Both the position numbers and the translations under genes were made by a program. DNA of 64,000 nt from Bartonella sp. WD16.2 (GTDB lineage: Bacteria > Pseudomonadota > Alphaproteobacteria > Rhizobiales > Rhizobiaceae). Location of the stretch: positions 1,217,001-1,281,000 of the forward strand of contig NZ_CP019781.1 of NCBI RefSeq assembly GCF_002022505.1. Reading direction: 5' to 3'. Numbering within the stretch: the first letter of the stretch is position 1; each line of letters begins with the position of its first letter. The notes beneath the pieces were generated by a model. That model searched no databases, was not told the origin of the DNA, and was given only the letters and a program-made list of their open reading frames with translations. This document shows positions 19,244 to 28,784 of the stretch, in pieces.

Positions 19244-21874
19244 TCAGAAACGATAACGTAGTCCCCCTGAGAAAGTACTTCCTGAAAGACCAGCTTTGGT
19301 TAATTTTTGTTGATAAACCACATCACCATGCAGAGCTATCTGAGATGACAATTGAGCCTGCACACCCACACCTGCTTCCATAGAAGAACCAAACGCACCC
19401 AACTGGAATGTATCTTTGAACTGCACAAACTGCTTTCCTCCAAAGCTGCTCATAAGGTGCAGCTTACTATAGAAAGATACTGAACGCCCCTCTCCAATTC
19501 TAGCAAGGGTTTTGGTAAGACGTCCACCCAAACGTGTTGTTAATTGGCTAGGAGAGCCCATATCAATATCAAAACCACCAACATCCCGAGCAGAATTAAA
19601 TCTCAAATATTGATAAATAAGCTGCATCTGTGGCTCAAAAACAAGACCTTCATACCCAGTTAAGAAAGCCTTACCACCTGTTAAAGCTGCACGCAGCGGA
19701 TTGCCTGTTATTCTTGCTGTTTTACCTCGCGCAAGCGTTTCAACATTTCCTCGAGATAAACCGTATGATAAAAGACCATTGACATAAAACCCCATGTTAT
19801 GCTGCAAACTAGCATAAGCAGTTATAGACCAGTGATCAAAATTACTTTTTTTACTTTTTTCAACATCTTGAGGTTGGAGTGATAATTTACCATAAGTACC
19901 TATAACTCCAATAAATGTACTACTCTGTTCACTCTCTAGCCTATTCAAAAGAACAGCCGCATCTGTTGCGTAATAACCAAACTTACCACCATAACCGTAT
20001 TCCGAAATAGATAAGTCAGAAGTGTAGTTGTGACTACCACCATAACCGCGTATGAAAAAAGCCGGCTTTCCATTGAAAAATGGATCAAATGACGTCACCA
20101 TTGTTCCTAACAGCTCAGTTTGATTGTTGACACCCATCAACCCAGCATAGAACAAAGCATTGGGTAAGAGCAGATAAGTTGGAACTTGCGGAACAACCGC
20201 TTTGACCCCAAACTTGTTATATTTATTTTCAAGACGGAAATCCCAAAAATCTCCCCTACCTTCAACCAATCTTTGCCCAGGATCTGCTTTCCCAAATTCA
20301 GAATCAGGACCATAAGCAATAAGATGGTATTGATAAGGAAAATCAGACAGCGCAACATAACCAGAATGTAGCACAAAAGAATTCTGCTTTGCTCTTCCAG
20401 AAACCTGTATAATTGATATACCTGAATCACTTTTACCCGTGACTACTTTTTCTCCTAAACTACCTGATATGCCAAGCACATGAACCTTAGTAGTCCCAGA
20501 AACATCACCATTAATCAAAATTCGATCAGATCTTTGATCACCCGACCGACCACCTCCTTCCAAAGATACATTAAGATAAATATGTGCATCGCCCTGTGCC
20601 CTATAAGCCTCACCCAATCCTTTTCCAATACGTAATGTTTGATAATCGTCTGCAGTTGGTCTTTCAAAAATAATGTCACTATCTTTTACCATCACATATG
20701 AAATAAACGACCACAGCGGATTTTGAGTTTTACTTTTTGTAATAAACCATCTCGAACCGTTAGTTAAATAAAGTTCACCAGTACTTTCATTAAAAACGCG
20801 GACACCACCAGTCAGCAAAGAAGTATCAGCCATAACCGTTACAGAAGATCCATTCTTAGCTTCTAATAATAAATTGCCAGAAACATCTGATTTTGATAAG
20901 CCAACATAACCTTTAGTTCCATCACCATAAATAGCTGTACTATTTGGAACATGGAGAGATGTTTGTTTCAAAGAAACAAGTCCTGCTAAAAAATCAGTTC
21001 CTTGTTTTTTTTCTGATCCATTTCCATAAAAATATATACCATAAGACGTCCACCCTTTTACTTCGATGGTTGAATTTTCAATATTAATCTTATTAATCCT
21101 AGATTCCGTAGACGATGCCCACCCGCTCTTTGAAGGATCAATAGGTAAATTATCAAGCCGCACACCATGGGCACGAATAACATCAACACTGCCATTCTTA
21201 AAGTTAACCCAACCACCAAGGCTTGCATGAAAAGCCATATTATTTTTCACATTGTCTGTGTTATCACCATGCCCAATAATTTTCACTCCATCTAAATCAG
21301 CAGTCCCTCTTAATAACGTTCTGACACCTGTTCCATTGATAAAAATAACCGTTCCTTCATTCATTACACTTTTAGCAGCAAGGGTAGTCAACAAACCAGT
21401 ATTACGATCTTTAGATGAAATATCTCCACTTACACCAATATATGCCCTGACTAAACTCATACTTGAACCTGTATCGGCTGCTATAGCAGCTACCTTTATT
21501 TGAGAACCTGCAATAACTACTCCGTCAGTTATTGCAATCATCCCACCTTTACCAACACTAAGTTTCCTGAGCGAGCTTGAAATCCGATTATCCTGGCTAT
21601 TATTTCGTATTCCACTCATTTGTCGTCTTCCAGGATCCATACTCTGTCGAGTTATTTTAGATATAAAATGGTCAGGATTTTCGGAGTTCATATTGGTGAT
21701 AATCACGGTCTCATCACTTCCCGCCTCAATTACTCTTTGTTGTAAAGGGTCTCTTGGCTGTAAAGAAGTACGACTTTTTGGATTTGCATTAACATCTATA
21801 TTTTGAAAAAAACAAAGAGCACTTACTGTAAAAACACACAAACACCTACGGTCTTTAAGCACTGTGATCATCAT
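19244..21874 (-). CDS. autotransporter with complete beta-barrel
   Basis: This is 876 residues. A signal sequence covers about residues 1-31 (MMITVLKDRRCLCVFTVSAL). The passenger is a beta-helix of about 550 residues with pertactin-like repeats, and it contains the fragment INGDVSGTTKVHVLGISGSL typical of the autotransporter stalk. The C-terminal ~285 residues form a 12-strand barrel (from GLMGVNNQTELLGTM) ending in GGLRYRF, with the terminal Phe recognised by the BAM machinery. It is presumably displayed on the outer membrane and likely an adhesin-type protein; its ligand is unknown. It is transcribed divergently from the siderophore operon across a ~190-base region. Confidence 0.9.
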   Translation of the reverse strand: MMITVLKDRRCLCVFTVSALCFFQNIDVNANPKSRTSLQPRDPLQQRVIEAGSDETVIITNMNSENPDHFISKITRQSMDPGRRQMSGIRNNSQDNRISSSLRKLSVGKGGMIAITDGVVIAGSQIKVAAIAADTGSSMSLVRAYIGVSGDISSKDRNTGLLTTLAAKSVMNEGTVIFINGTGVRTLLRGTADLDGVKIIGHGDNTDNVKNNMAFHASLGGWVNFKNGSVDVIRAHGVRLDNLPIDPSKSGWASSTESRINKINIENSTIEVKGWTSYGIYFYGNGSEKKQGTDFLAGLVSLKQTSLHVPNSTAIYGDGTKGYVGLSKSDVSGNLLLEAKNGSSVTVMADTSLLTGGVRVFNESTGELYLTNGSRWFITKSKTQNPLWSFISYVMVKDSDIIFERPTADDYQTLRIGKGLGEAYRAQGDAHIYLNVSLEGGGRSGDQRSDRILINGDVSGTTKVHVLGISGSLGEKVVTGKSDSGISIIQVSGRAKQNSFVLHSGYVALSDFPYQYHLIAYGPDSEFGKADPGQRLVEGRGDFWDFRLENKYNKFGVKAVVPQVPTYLLLPNALFYAGLMGVNNQTELLGTMVTSFDPFFNGKPAFFIRGYGGSHNYTSDLSISEYGYGGKFGYYATDAAVLLNRLESEQSSTFIGVIGTYGKLSLQPQDVEKSKKSNFDHWSITAYASLQHNMGFYVNGLLSYGLSRGNVETLARGKTARITGNPLRAALTGGKAFLTGYEGLVFEPQMQLIYQYLRFNSARDVGGFDIDMGSPSQLTTRLGGRLTKTLARIGEGRSVSFYSKLHLMSSFGGKQFVQFKDTFQLGAFGSSMEAGVGVQAQLSSQIALHGDVVYQQKLTKAGLSGSTFSGGLRYRF

Positions 21875-21956
21875 TTGATTATCCCGATAGAAATAAATAG
21901 AAATAATTTACAAAAATACTAAATACTTAAGAAAGGAGCCTATTAACATATTTTGA

Positions 21957-21969
21957 GTTGTTTTACAAC
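21957..21969. promoter_or_regulatory. inverted repeat in divergent promoter region
   Basis: GTTGT-TTT-ACAAC is a 5-bp inverted repeat between the autotransporter and the siderophore-binding protein gene. Its position suits an operator, possibly for an iron-responsive regulator, but no known box was matched. Confidence 0.3.
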
Positions 21970-22061
21970 ATAATGTGCTTTATGTGGTACGTTTTATTTT
22001 AATTGTGTGTAAAAAAAGTCTCATTATGGGTTCTAGTATTTTAAGGAAAAGGAATAAAACA

Positions 22062-22982
22062 ATGATTACAAAACATATAATACGAATAGCATCTATTTTG
22101 ACTGCAATAATGAGTTTTACAACTTTTTCTGCGGCAAATGTAACCATTGAGCATGCTTCAGGTTCTACTTCTATTTCTACGTCTCCCCAAAAAGTTGTAG
22201 TGTTTGACCTTGCATCACTTGATAATATGAACCACCTTGGTATCAAGGTAATCGTCGGTGTCCCTGAAGGTAAAAAACCTGTCTATCTGCAACATTTTGA
22301 TGATGCACGTTATGAAAAAATTGGTACTTTTTTTGAACCAAATTATGAAAAAATTGCCGCTTTTCAGCCCGACCTTATTATCATCTCTTCACGCACTCAG
22401 TCTAAATATAAAGATTTATCAAAAATTGCCCCAACTATTGACTTGACAGTAGGAAATGAAAACTCTCTTAAAGATATCGAGCGTAATATCACTATACTTG
22501 GAAAAATTTTTGACAAAGAAAAAGAAGCTGAACAAGAAATCACTAAACTCAATGAAATATTAGCAAAAGTTCGTAAAAACACCGAAGGGCAAGGCAAAGG
22601 GCTGATACTTATGACCTCTGGTGGAAAAATAAGTGCTTTGGGCCCTAAATCACGTTTTGATATCCTTCATTCTAGTTTTGGAATTTCTCCTGCAACAGAC
22701 AAACTGATTGTGCAAAAGCATGGGCAACTCATTTCCCCTGAATTTATTTTCGACACAAATCCTGACTGGTTATTGGTTATTGATCGCGATGCTGCAATCG
22801 GGCGGGAAGGACAATCCGCAGCGCAACTTCTCGACAATGAACTTATTCGCCGTATAACAGCTTGGAAACAAAATCAGATCATCTATCTAGATTCTTGGAG
22901 CTGGTATCGAGCAAGTGGTGGTCTAACCGGATTATATGAAGCAGCACAACAACTCAACGAAGCTTTTGCAAAAAGTAAATAA
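22062..22982 (+). CDS. ferric-siderophore ABC transporter substrate-binding protein
   Basis: From the ATG at 22062, which has AAGGAAAAGG ten bases upstream, this encodes 306 residues. A further 29 residues upstream are in frame but look untranslated. It has a signal peptide (SFTTFSAAN) without a lipobox Cys, and the periplasmic-binding-protein class III fold with PQKVVVFDLASLDNMNHLGI and FQPDLIIISSRTQ. This matches the FatB/CeuE/YclQ family of catechol- or citrate-type siderophore binders. It feeds the two permeases and ATPase downstream. The terminator at 23023-23052 may lower expression of those genes relative to this one. Confidence 0.88.
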   Translation: MITKHIIRIASILTAIMSFTTFSAANVTIEHASGSTSISTSPQKVVVFDLASLDNMNHLGIKVIVGVPEGKKPVYLQHFDDARYEKIGTFFEPNYEKIAAFQPDLIIISSRTQSKYKDLSKIAPTIDLTVGNENSLKDIERNITILGKIFDKEKEAEQEITKLNEILAKVRKNTEGQGKGLILMTSGGKISALGPKSRFDILHSSFGISPATDKLIVQKHGQLISPEFIFDTNPDWLLVIDRDAAIGREGQSAAQLLDNELIRRITAWKQNQIIYLDSWSWYRASGGLTGLYEAAQQLNEAFAKSK

Positions 22983-23022
22983 TTTTACAAATAACTTGCT
23001 TACCATAAAAATAAAATTTAAG

Positions 23023-23052
23023 AGCAGAGGTCGTTTTAACCTCTGCTATTTT
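23023..23052 (+). terminator. attenuating terminator inside the siderophore operon
   Basis: The stem AGCAGAGGT/ACCTCTGCT (9 bp, 7-base loop) is followed by TATTTTCATTTTT. It lies between the binding-protein gene and the first permease gene, where partial termination would give excess binding protein. Confidence 0.8.
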
Positions 23053-23076
23053 CATTTTTCTTAAAGAAAGTTCAGT

Positions 23077-24033
23077 ATGAAAAGTTACTGGATGGCCATA
23101 ATAGTTATTATTTTACTTTCTGTCGTAAGTATTTTTGTTGGTTATTCCGATATAACACCTTCTAGCCTATTATCAGGAGATCCGAATGCATGGCTTCTCT
23201 TCTGGCAAACACGTATTCCCCGCACAGCTGCAGTACTTTTAGCAGGCATGGCACTTGCACTCTCGGGTATGATTATGCAACTTCTTACACGTAATCGTTT
23301 CGTTGAACCCTCAACTGCTGGAACTGTCGAATCTGCGTCATTTGGTATTCTTTTTATTATGATTTTTGTTCCCAATATGCCTGTTCTTGGGAAAATGGTT
23401 GTTGCCACAACTTTTGCTATGGCTGGTACATTACTTTTTATGTTTTTATTACGCCAGATTCCTTTAAAATCCACTCTCATTGTACCACTTACAGGAATTA
23501 TGCTGGGATATGTTATTGGCTCCTTAACCAACGCTATTGCCGATTATGAAATGCTACTTCCTTCTCTTCAGGCTTATTTGTTTGGTAGTTTCTCAATGGT
23601 TCTTGATGGAAAATACGAACTGTTATGGTTATCTCTTCCTTTATGCACACTTGCCTATTTTACTGCCGATCGCTTCACAGTAGCTGGTCTTGGAGAAGAT
23701 TTAACCAACAATCTTGGCCTTAATTATCGTGCCGTCATGTTATGGGGGCTTTTTATCATTGCGTTAATTACCGCTGTAGTTGTCTGCACAGTTGGCCGTA
23801 TTCCCTTTGTTGGACTCATTGTTCCAAATCTCGTCTCAAGTTACAGAGGCGACAATATGCACCGTAGTGCCCCTTGGGTAGCGATTAGCGGTGCAGGAAT
23901 GGTATTAATTTGCGATCTTTTAGGACGAATTATTCACCATTCTTTTGAAATTCCTATCAGTGTAATGATGGGTGTTATTGGCAGTTTTATTTTCATTTTG
24001 CTTCTTTTACACTGGAGGAAACGCTTTGGGTAA
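23077..24033 (+). CDS. ferric-siderophore ABC permease (FecCD family), subunit 1
   Basis: This is 318 residues with eight to ten membrane segments. It carries FecCD-family marks: RIPRTAAVLLAGMALALSG, a glycine-rich region, and GRIPFVGLIVPNLVSSYRG, the cytoplasmic coupling loop. It forms the inner-membrane channel with the next gene. Its stop overlaps the start of that gene by eight bases. Confidence 0.9.
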   Translation: MKSYWMAIIVIILLSVVSIFVGYSDITPSSLLSGDPNAWLLFWQTRIPRTAAVLLAGMALALSGMIMQLLTRNRFVEPSTAGTVESASFGILFIMIFVPNMPVLGKMVVATTFAMAGTLLFMFLLRQIPLKSTLIVPLTGIMLGYVIGSLTNAIADYEMLLPSLQAYLFGSFSMVLDGKYELLWLSLPLCTLAYFTADRFTVAGLGEDLTNNLGLNYRAVMLWGLFIIALITAVVVCTVGRIPFVGLIVPNLVSSYRGDNMHRSAPWVAISGAGMVLICDLLGRIIHHSFEIPISVMMGVIGSFIFILLLLHWRKRFG

Positions 24034-24976
24034 AAAGAAAGCAACTTTTCTCATATTAACAACGCTTATTGTCATAGCATGTGTTGTAAGCAGCCTTTAT
24101 ATGACATGGAATATAACTATTTATACGTGGACATTTCGTCTAACAAAATTAATTTCTCTTCTTCTTATTGCTTATACAATAGCTGTTTCTACTGTTTTAT
24201 TTCAGACAATTGTTAACAATCGTCTTCTTACTCCTTCTATTATGGGGTTTGATCAACTTTATATTTTAATTAAAACTGCTACTCTTTATTACCTTGGTTC
24301 TCTTTCTTTATCCTTTTTGAACGAAGAAGGACAATTTATTTTTGAAGCGCTTATTTTAATTGTTTTTTCAATAAGCCTTTTTCACTTTCTATTTTCAAGA
24401 AACCTTAGAGGATTTCACCTTACTTTGTTAATTGGTGTTGTTTTAGGTGGATTTTTTTTCAGCTTACGTATGTTTATGCAATTACAACTCAATCCAGATC
24501 AAATGATGAATTTAACTGACATCATGTTTGCGAATTTTAATAAATTAAATACATCATTAGTAAACTTTTCTACAATCATTGTTCTCATCATTAGCTTGAT
24601 TGGTTGGCGTTTACATTATTTGCTTGATGTTCTTGCTCTCGGGCAGGAAGCTGCTCTTAATCTTGGAGTTGATTACCGTAAAAGCACCACAACTATTCTC
24701 ATTTTTGTTTCTATTCTTGTATCCATTTCGACAGCACTTGTTGGACCAGTTACATTTTTTGGATTGCTAGTGGCCAACTTGTCTTATGAATTATCACCTC
24801 AGGCAAAACACAGTGTTGTTGTACCCATTGCAATATTATTGGCTATCATTTGTTTGGTTGGTGGACAATTTATCTTAGAACAATTCTTAAATATGGGAGG
24901 ACGCTTGAGTTTTATTATTGAATGCTGTGGCGGAATTGTTTTCTTAGCTTTGTTGATGAAGGGAAAATTCAAATGA
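24026..24976 (+). CDS. ferric-siderophore ABC permease (FecCD family), subunit 2
   Basis: The best start is the TTG at 24026, eight bases after GGAGG and overlapping the previous stop; it gives 316 residues. An earlier in-frame start would be buried in the upstream gene. Membrane helices and the coupling loop GPVTFFGLLVANLSYELSP identify it as the second FecCD-type subunit. It overlaps the ATPase gene by four bases. Confidence 0.88.
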   Translation: MGKKKATFLILTTLIVIACVVSSLYMTWNITIYTWTFRLTKLISLLLIAYTIAVSTVLFQTIVNNRLLTPSIMGFDQLYILIKTATLYYLGSLSLSFLNEEGQFIFEALILIVFSISLFHFLFSRNLRGFHLTLLIGVVLGGFFFSLRMFMQLQLNPDQMMNLTDIMFANFNKLNTSLVNFSTIIVLIISLIGWRLHYLLDVLALGQEAALNLGVDYRKSTTTILIFVSILVSISTALVGPVTFFGLLVANLSYELSPQAKHSVVVPIAILLAIICLVGGQFILEQFLNMGGRLSFIIECCGGIVFLALLMKGKFK

Positions 24977-25731
24977 TTGAAATTAATCATCTTTCCAAAA
25001 CTTACGGAGCCAGATTGGTTATTGATAATTTATACCTTCATCTACCAAAGGGAGGAATTATTTCTCTTATTGGCCCCAATGGTTCGGGAAAATCAACCCT
25101 TTTAATGATGATAAGACGTCTTCTACCAAGTGATACAGGTACAATTAACATCGATGGTCTTGATATCTATAAAACGCCCCATGATGTTTTGGCTAAAAAA
25201 CTCTCACTTTTGCGTCAAGATAATTCTTTATCCGTCCGTTTAACCGTATATGATTTAGTGAGCTTTGGACGCTATCCTTATTCGAAAGGTCGATATAACA
25301 ATGAAGATAAACAGTTCATTGACAGCGCTATCCGATATCTCGGTTTACAAGATCTAAAAACACGATTTTTAGACGAACTTTCCGGGGGACAGCGTCAACG
25401 AGCTTTTATTGCGATGATCATCTGTCAAGATACTCATTATGTATTGTTAGACGAACCGTTGAATAATCTTGACATGAAACATTCCGTTTCCATAATGAAG
25501 CAATTACGCCGTACTGCCAATGAACTAAAAAAAACCATTCTTCTTGTCATGCATGACATCAATTTTGCATCATCTTATTCAGACATAATTGTTGCACTCA
25601 AAGATGGTAAAGCAGCTTATTGTGGCAACCCAAAAGAAATCATGCGTCCAGAAATTCTCAAAGAGATTTACGATATGGATATTCAAGTAAAAACAATCAA
25701 TAATGTGCCCATAGCACTCTATTACCAATAA
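24973..25731 (+). CDS. ferric-siderophore ABC transporter ATPase
   Basis: The start at 24973 overlaps the permease stop (ATGA) and gives 252 residues. Walker A is GPNGSGKST, the signature is LSGGQRQRAFIAM, Walker B is YVLLDEPLNNLD, and the switch is VMHDINFA. This is the FepC/FatE type of iron-siderophore importer ATPase. It completes a four-gene operon; iron regulation is likely but not shown in the sequence. Confidence 0.9.
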   Translation: MIEINHLSKTYGARLVIDNLYLHLPKGGIISLIGPNGSGKSTLLMMIRRLLPSDTGTINIDGLDIYKTPHDVLAKKLSLLRQDNSLSVRLTVYDLVSFGRYPYSKGRYNNEDKQFIDSAIRYLGLQDLKTRFLDELSGGQRQRAFIAMIICQDTHYVLLDEPLNNLDMKHSVSIMKQLRRTANELKKTILLVMHDINFASSYSDIIVALKDGKAAYCGNPKEIMRPEILKEIYDMDIQVKTINNVPIALYYQ

Positions 25732-25798
25732 TTTAAAAATTGTTCTTTTAAACTTGCACACACTTTAAAATCTGCTAGAAACAGTGAACGTTGCATTT

Positions 25799-25869
25799 TG
25801 GGGAATAGTTTAATGGTAGAACAGCGGACTCTGACTCCGTTAATCTTGGTTCGAATCCAGGTTCCCCAG
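25799..25869 (+). tRNA. tRNA-Gln (CTG)
   Basis: The cloverleaf begins TGGGGAA, pairs with TTCCCCA, and has discriminator G and no encoded CCA. Anticodon arm CGGA-CTCTGAC-TCCG gives CTG. T arm TGGTTCGAATCCA. The prophage integrase gene ends 80 bases downstream, so the 3' end of this gene is the likely attB. The matching attR would lie beyond 64 kb. Confidence 0.95.
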
Positions 25870-25883
25870 CAAAATATCAATAA

Positions 25884-25929
25884 AATCAATGGGTTACATA
25901 GAAGTTAGGGATTTTTGATTCCATTGATT
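25884..25929. repeat. inverted repeat between tRNA-Gln and integrase
   Basis: AATCAATGG (25884-25892) and CCATTGATT (25921-25929) are a perfect 9-bp inverted repeat with a 28-base spacer. It may be an integrase arm site or a terminator for the integrase transcript. Confidence 0.35.
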
Positions 25930-25948
25930 CTATTAAGTTTTTTGTGCA

Positions 25949-26992
25949 CTATCCCGCACCTTTTTGAAGCTTTTTAATTGCTTCTATGGCGAGTCGTTTT
26001 CTATCAGCTGTCTTTGTATAGAGTGATGCCATATCGTCTTCAGTCCATCCAAAAATTGCTTTGAGTTGTGAAACAGTAGCTCCTGCATTGGCAGCTCTTG
26101 TTGCGGCTAATTTTCTCAAACCATGGGCTGATTTTTTTATTCCCGCTGCATTACATGCTTTCCTAAACAGATTGCCAAAACTTTCTTTAGTAAGTTTTTT
26201 TCCTTCTTTCCCGCAAATAAATGTCTCATCACCAATAGGACCCGTTTCAAGAGTTTTTGCTAACTCAGGTAAAATGGGAAGAAACACATCTGTTTGGAAT
26301 TTGCTCTTTTCTGTCTTTAAATGAATAATATTATCCGTTACATCCTTCCAACCGACGCGCACAACATCTCCCCGTCGTAAGCCTGTGTAGAGAAGAACAT
26401 CAATCCATACGCGTTCATGTGTTCCAAGAGGCCATCGTTGATGATATTTATCGATGTCTTCTTCTAACCATGGAGAAAAACCCTCTGTATTAAAGGATTT
26501 GGGTGGTTTGATATTAAAGGCAGGGTTTCTGTGCAAAAGAGAATTATCAACTGCCCAATTGAAAAGACCATTTAAGGCTGTCAAAAAATGCCTTGCAGCG
26601 GCAGGAGTCTCACGTCTTCTCTCTACCGCATCAAGAATATGCTGTTTTTCTATACTTTTATAGGAACAAGTACCAATATGTTGAGAAATATTATTTAGGA
26701 TTCTTTGTTTAACTTTTTTGGTTGATTCAGCTTGATTATGCCATTGCATGCTTTGCAAATATTGGTGCATCAGCCAATCAAAAGAACCTTCCATAAGTCT
26801 AGTACGTTTTATTTGTCTTGGAAGGCCGTTTTGCGCTTCTTTGAGAGCAAGTGTATAATTGTCAACAAATTCTTGCGTTCCATAAGTTCCGTATACCCTA
26901 TACCTTTGACCATGCCCGATACGCACATACCATATGGTTTTACCATGGCGCGTAATTTCTTTGACAAGGTGGGGAGGCCGTGGTTTAGGCAT
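25949..26992 (-). CDS. int: prophage tyrosine recombinase (integrase)
   Basis: This is 347 residues. It has an N-terminal arm-binding region, a core-binding SAM-like domain at about 70-165, and a catalytic domain with YTGLRRGDV (Arg I), HGLRKLAAT (His-x-x-Arg) and the nucleophile in DMASLYTK near residue 328. It catalyses site-specific insertion and, with an excision factor, release of the prophage. It lies beside tRNA-Gln. The start is two bases after the stop of the small upstream gene and lacks its own ribosome binding site, so translation is probably coupled. Confidence 0.93.
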   Translation of the reverse strand: MPKPRPPHLVKEITRHGKTIWYVRIGHGQRYRVYGTYGTQEFVDNYTLALKEAQNGLPRQIKRTRLMEGSFDWLMHQYLQSMQWHNQAESTKKVKQRILNNISQHIGTCSYKSIEKQHILDAVERRRETPAAARHFLTALNGLFNWAVDNSLLHRNPAFNIKPPKSFNTEGFSPWLEEDIDKYHQRWPLGTHERVWIDVLLYTGLRRGDVVRVGWKDVTDNIIHLKTEKSKFQTDVFLPILPELAKTLETGPIGDETFICGKEGKKLTKESFGNLFRKACNAAGIKKSAHGLRKLAATRAANAGATVSQLKAIFGWTEDDMASLYTKTADRKRLAIEAIKKLQKGAG

Positions 26993-26994
26993 GA

Positions 26995-27246
26995 CTAGAA
27001 CTTAATACCGTCAACAGAACGGCAAGTGTTTTGAGTATTATATTCTTCTTGCTCATCTTCCAATGGAGGAAAATCATCAATGTTAAAGAGATTACAGTCT
27101 TTAGTTGATGGTGTTGTTATTGCTTTGAGATAGATTAAGAGTTCACCGGTTGGTTTGATTTCAATTAATTCACATCCTTGCTTTTTAGCTTCTCGTAAAG
27201 CGCGAGCAATGGCCGGCTGTGTTATAGTAGGGTAGCGATGAGCCAT
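26995..27246 (-). CDS. small phage protein upstream of integrase
   Basis: The ATG at 27246 with AAGGAA upstream gives 83 residues (MAHRYPTITQPAIARALREA...). The N-terminal half looks like a small DNA-binding helix bundle and the C-terminal half is acidic. It is translationally coupled to int. Position and size suit an excisionase or an integrase accessory factor, but I do not recognise the family. Confidence 0.6.
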   Translation of the reverse strand: MAHRYPTITQPAIARALREAKKQGCELIEIKPTGELLIYLKAITTPSTKDCNLFNIDDFPPLEDEQEEYNTQNTCRSVDGIKF

Positions 27247-27312
27247 GTTGAATTTCCTTAATTTTGATTGCACCTCACCTGTGATGAGATATGCATGTGT
27301 GTTGAAAGTGAT

Positions 27313-27362
27313 TGAAAAATGGGTGGGGGCGCTGGTTGGGAGGGATGTAAGGAAAAGAGCGC
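27313..27362. repeat. conserved GC-rich inverted repeat after exonuclease gene (copy 2)
   Basis: GGGGGCGCT...GAGCGCCCCC arms with a spacer GGTTGGGAGGGATGTAAGGAA. This is the inverted counterpart of 14332-14376 and sits at the same place relative to the exonuclease gene. It probably lies in the 3' untranslated part of the recT-exonuclease transcript. Confidence 0.6.
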
Positions 27363-27374
27363 CCCCTATGGGGT

Positions 27375-27995
27375 TTAAACAGCTTTTGTCAAGATTTGCA
27401 TATCCTGTTCTATTTCTGCTAAAAATGTTTCGACAGCTTTATTGATGTGCTCAATCTGTTCATCATCGCGTGGGATACGTAGCGCCTTTACTCGCAAATG
27501 AGTTACTTGATGAGTAAACAAGGGATTGAAACTGACAAAGTCACACCATTTTCGTCTTGTGCAAGCCATTTGGAATTGCATTTGTAAGATATATTCAGGT
27601 TTGATTTCACCACTTAGCAAAAAACGTGTGTGTGTTGTTAGTTGAGGACATTTGACTTCTATGAGGCCCTCATCTCCAATGAGACCATCAGGACTAGCCC
27701 CTGCCATTTCAATTGTCGGATGGGGAATAAACCCACATCGGGTGACGTTGGTATCATAAATGAAGCTATATTCTTCAATTGCACTGTCTTCATGTTCATT
27801 TCCCCAACGCATGGCTGGTGTTTCATAAGATAGTATTGCTCTGCCTGTTAAACGTTCTGCGATGAGTTTGATTTTATAGTTTTCATATTTGCTTGTTGGT
27901 GAGCCTTTACTTGTTTTATCAACAATGCTGTCAATATTTGAGGCTGTGACTTTACCTAAACGAACTTGAAACCATTCTGGTGTCCTTTGTTCCAT
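27375..27995 (-). CDS. YqaJ/lambda-exonuclease family recombinase
   Basis: This is 206 residues, strongly similar to the relic copy at 13702-14322. It has RTPEWFQVRLGKVTASNID and the catalytic stretch AGASPDGLIGDEGLIEVKCP with Asp, Glu and Lys in place. It is a 5'-3' exonuclease that pairs with the RecT protein encoded immediately upstream (one-base gap). Together they form the phage's homologous recombination module. Confidence 0.88.
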   Translation of the reverse strand: MEQRTPEWFQVRLGKVTASNIDSIVDKTSKGSPTSKYENYKIKLIAERLTGRAILSYETPAMRWGNEHEDSAIEEYSFIYDTNVTRCGFIPHPTIEMAGASPDGLIGDEGLIEVKCPQLTTHTRFLLSGEIKPEYILQMQFQMACTRRKWCDFVSFNPLFTHQVTHLRVKALRIPRDDEQIEHINKAVETFLAEIEQDMQILTKAV

Positions 27996-27996
27996 G

Positions 27997-28773
27997 TCAC
28001 ACCTCTGGTAGATTTTGTTGAGTTGGTGTGTGTTGTGGTTTTGGTGAAGGTAAAGCTTGTTGTTCTTCTTCCACTTGTGAACGTTGTCTATCCTTCAAAT
28101 GTTCTAAAATAATTTGCCCTTTCTCATGAGACATCTCTGTGAGGCTTAAGACCTTTGCAAAAGAGAGTACTTTTGCTTCTTCTGTTTTTGTTTGTTGTAT
28201 TAGCTCTTTAATCTGTGCGAGTGATTCATCAGATACCCTCTCATTTTGGGGATTATGGTTAGCTTCATTGATACGAGCAGCTTCGTCTTCATCATAGATA
28301 CCAGATAAACCGAATGCATAACGTGCACATTGTGCAACTGCTTTATGACGTAGCATGCGAAAGGGATATTCATTCCAAGGTTTTGTATTTTGTTTGCACT
28401 CTTTAAGATATTCGGCAACTTCTACTGGATGCTTCTTATCCTTCAAATATACAGTGCATGTAGTAGCAATTAGTTTGCCATCGTTATCGAGTTGGTCTTG
28501 AAAGGTCATTCCATCGAAATTATCGTGTGAATGAATGATCTTTATCCAACCATCGATACCGACAATTGGGATAATACCGCCACCATATTTTTTAATTGCG
28601 TATATTTCTTTTTTAAGAGGGTTTAATCCATATTCATTGGCAAGATAGATAAAGAAAACAAAATCTTCCTCAGAAATATTGAAATTGATACAATTATTTA
28701 TAACATTTTTGCGGAATTCTTGTTCAGAGAAACTGTATTTCTGTGCCACTGTTGCTATAAGGGAAGTTGTCAT
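27997..28773 (-). CDS. RecT/Bet-family single-strand annealing protein
   Basis: This is 258 residues. The Bet-type core is seen as FFIYLANEYGLNPLKKEIYA, GGGIIPIVGIDGWIKIIHSH and FRMLRHKAVAQCARYAFGL. It binds single-stranded DNA and anneals homologous strands, working with the exonuclease just downstream. The C-terminal ~40 residues are Gln/Pro-rich and probably disordered. The N-terminus (MTTSLIATVAQKYSFSEQEF) is native here, in contrast to the chimeric relic copy. Confidence 0.88.
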   Translation of the reverse strand: MTTSLIATVAQKYSFSEQEFRKNVINNCINFNISEEDFVFFIYLANEYGLNPLKKEIYAIKKYGGGIIPIVGIDGWIKIIHSHDNFDGMTFQDQLDNDGKLIATTCTVYLKDKKHPVEVAEYLKECKQNTKPWNEYPFRMLRHKAVAQCARYAFGLSGIYDEDEAARINEANHNPQNERVSDESLAQIKELIQQTKTEEAKVLSFAKVLSLTEMSHEKGQIILEHLKDRQRSQVEEEQQALPSPKPQHTPTQQNLPEV

Positions 28774-28784
28774 TATTTTTATCC

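Noticed and set aside
25860..25870. A second copy of the tRNA-Gln 3' end as attR within the window
   Set aside because: I found no other copy of the 3' segment (TTCGAATCCAGGTTCCCC) in the window; the right end must lie beyond 64 kb.
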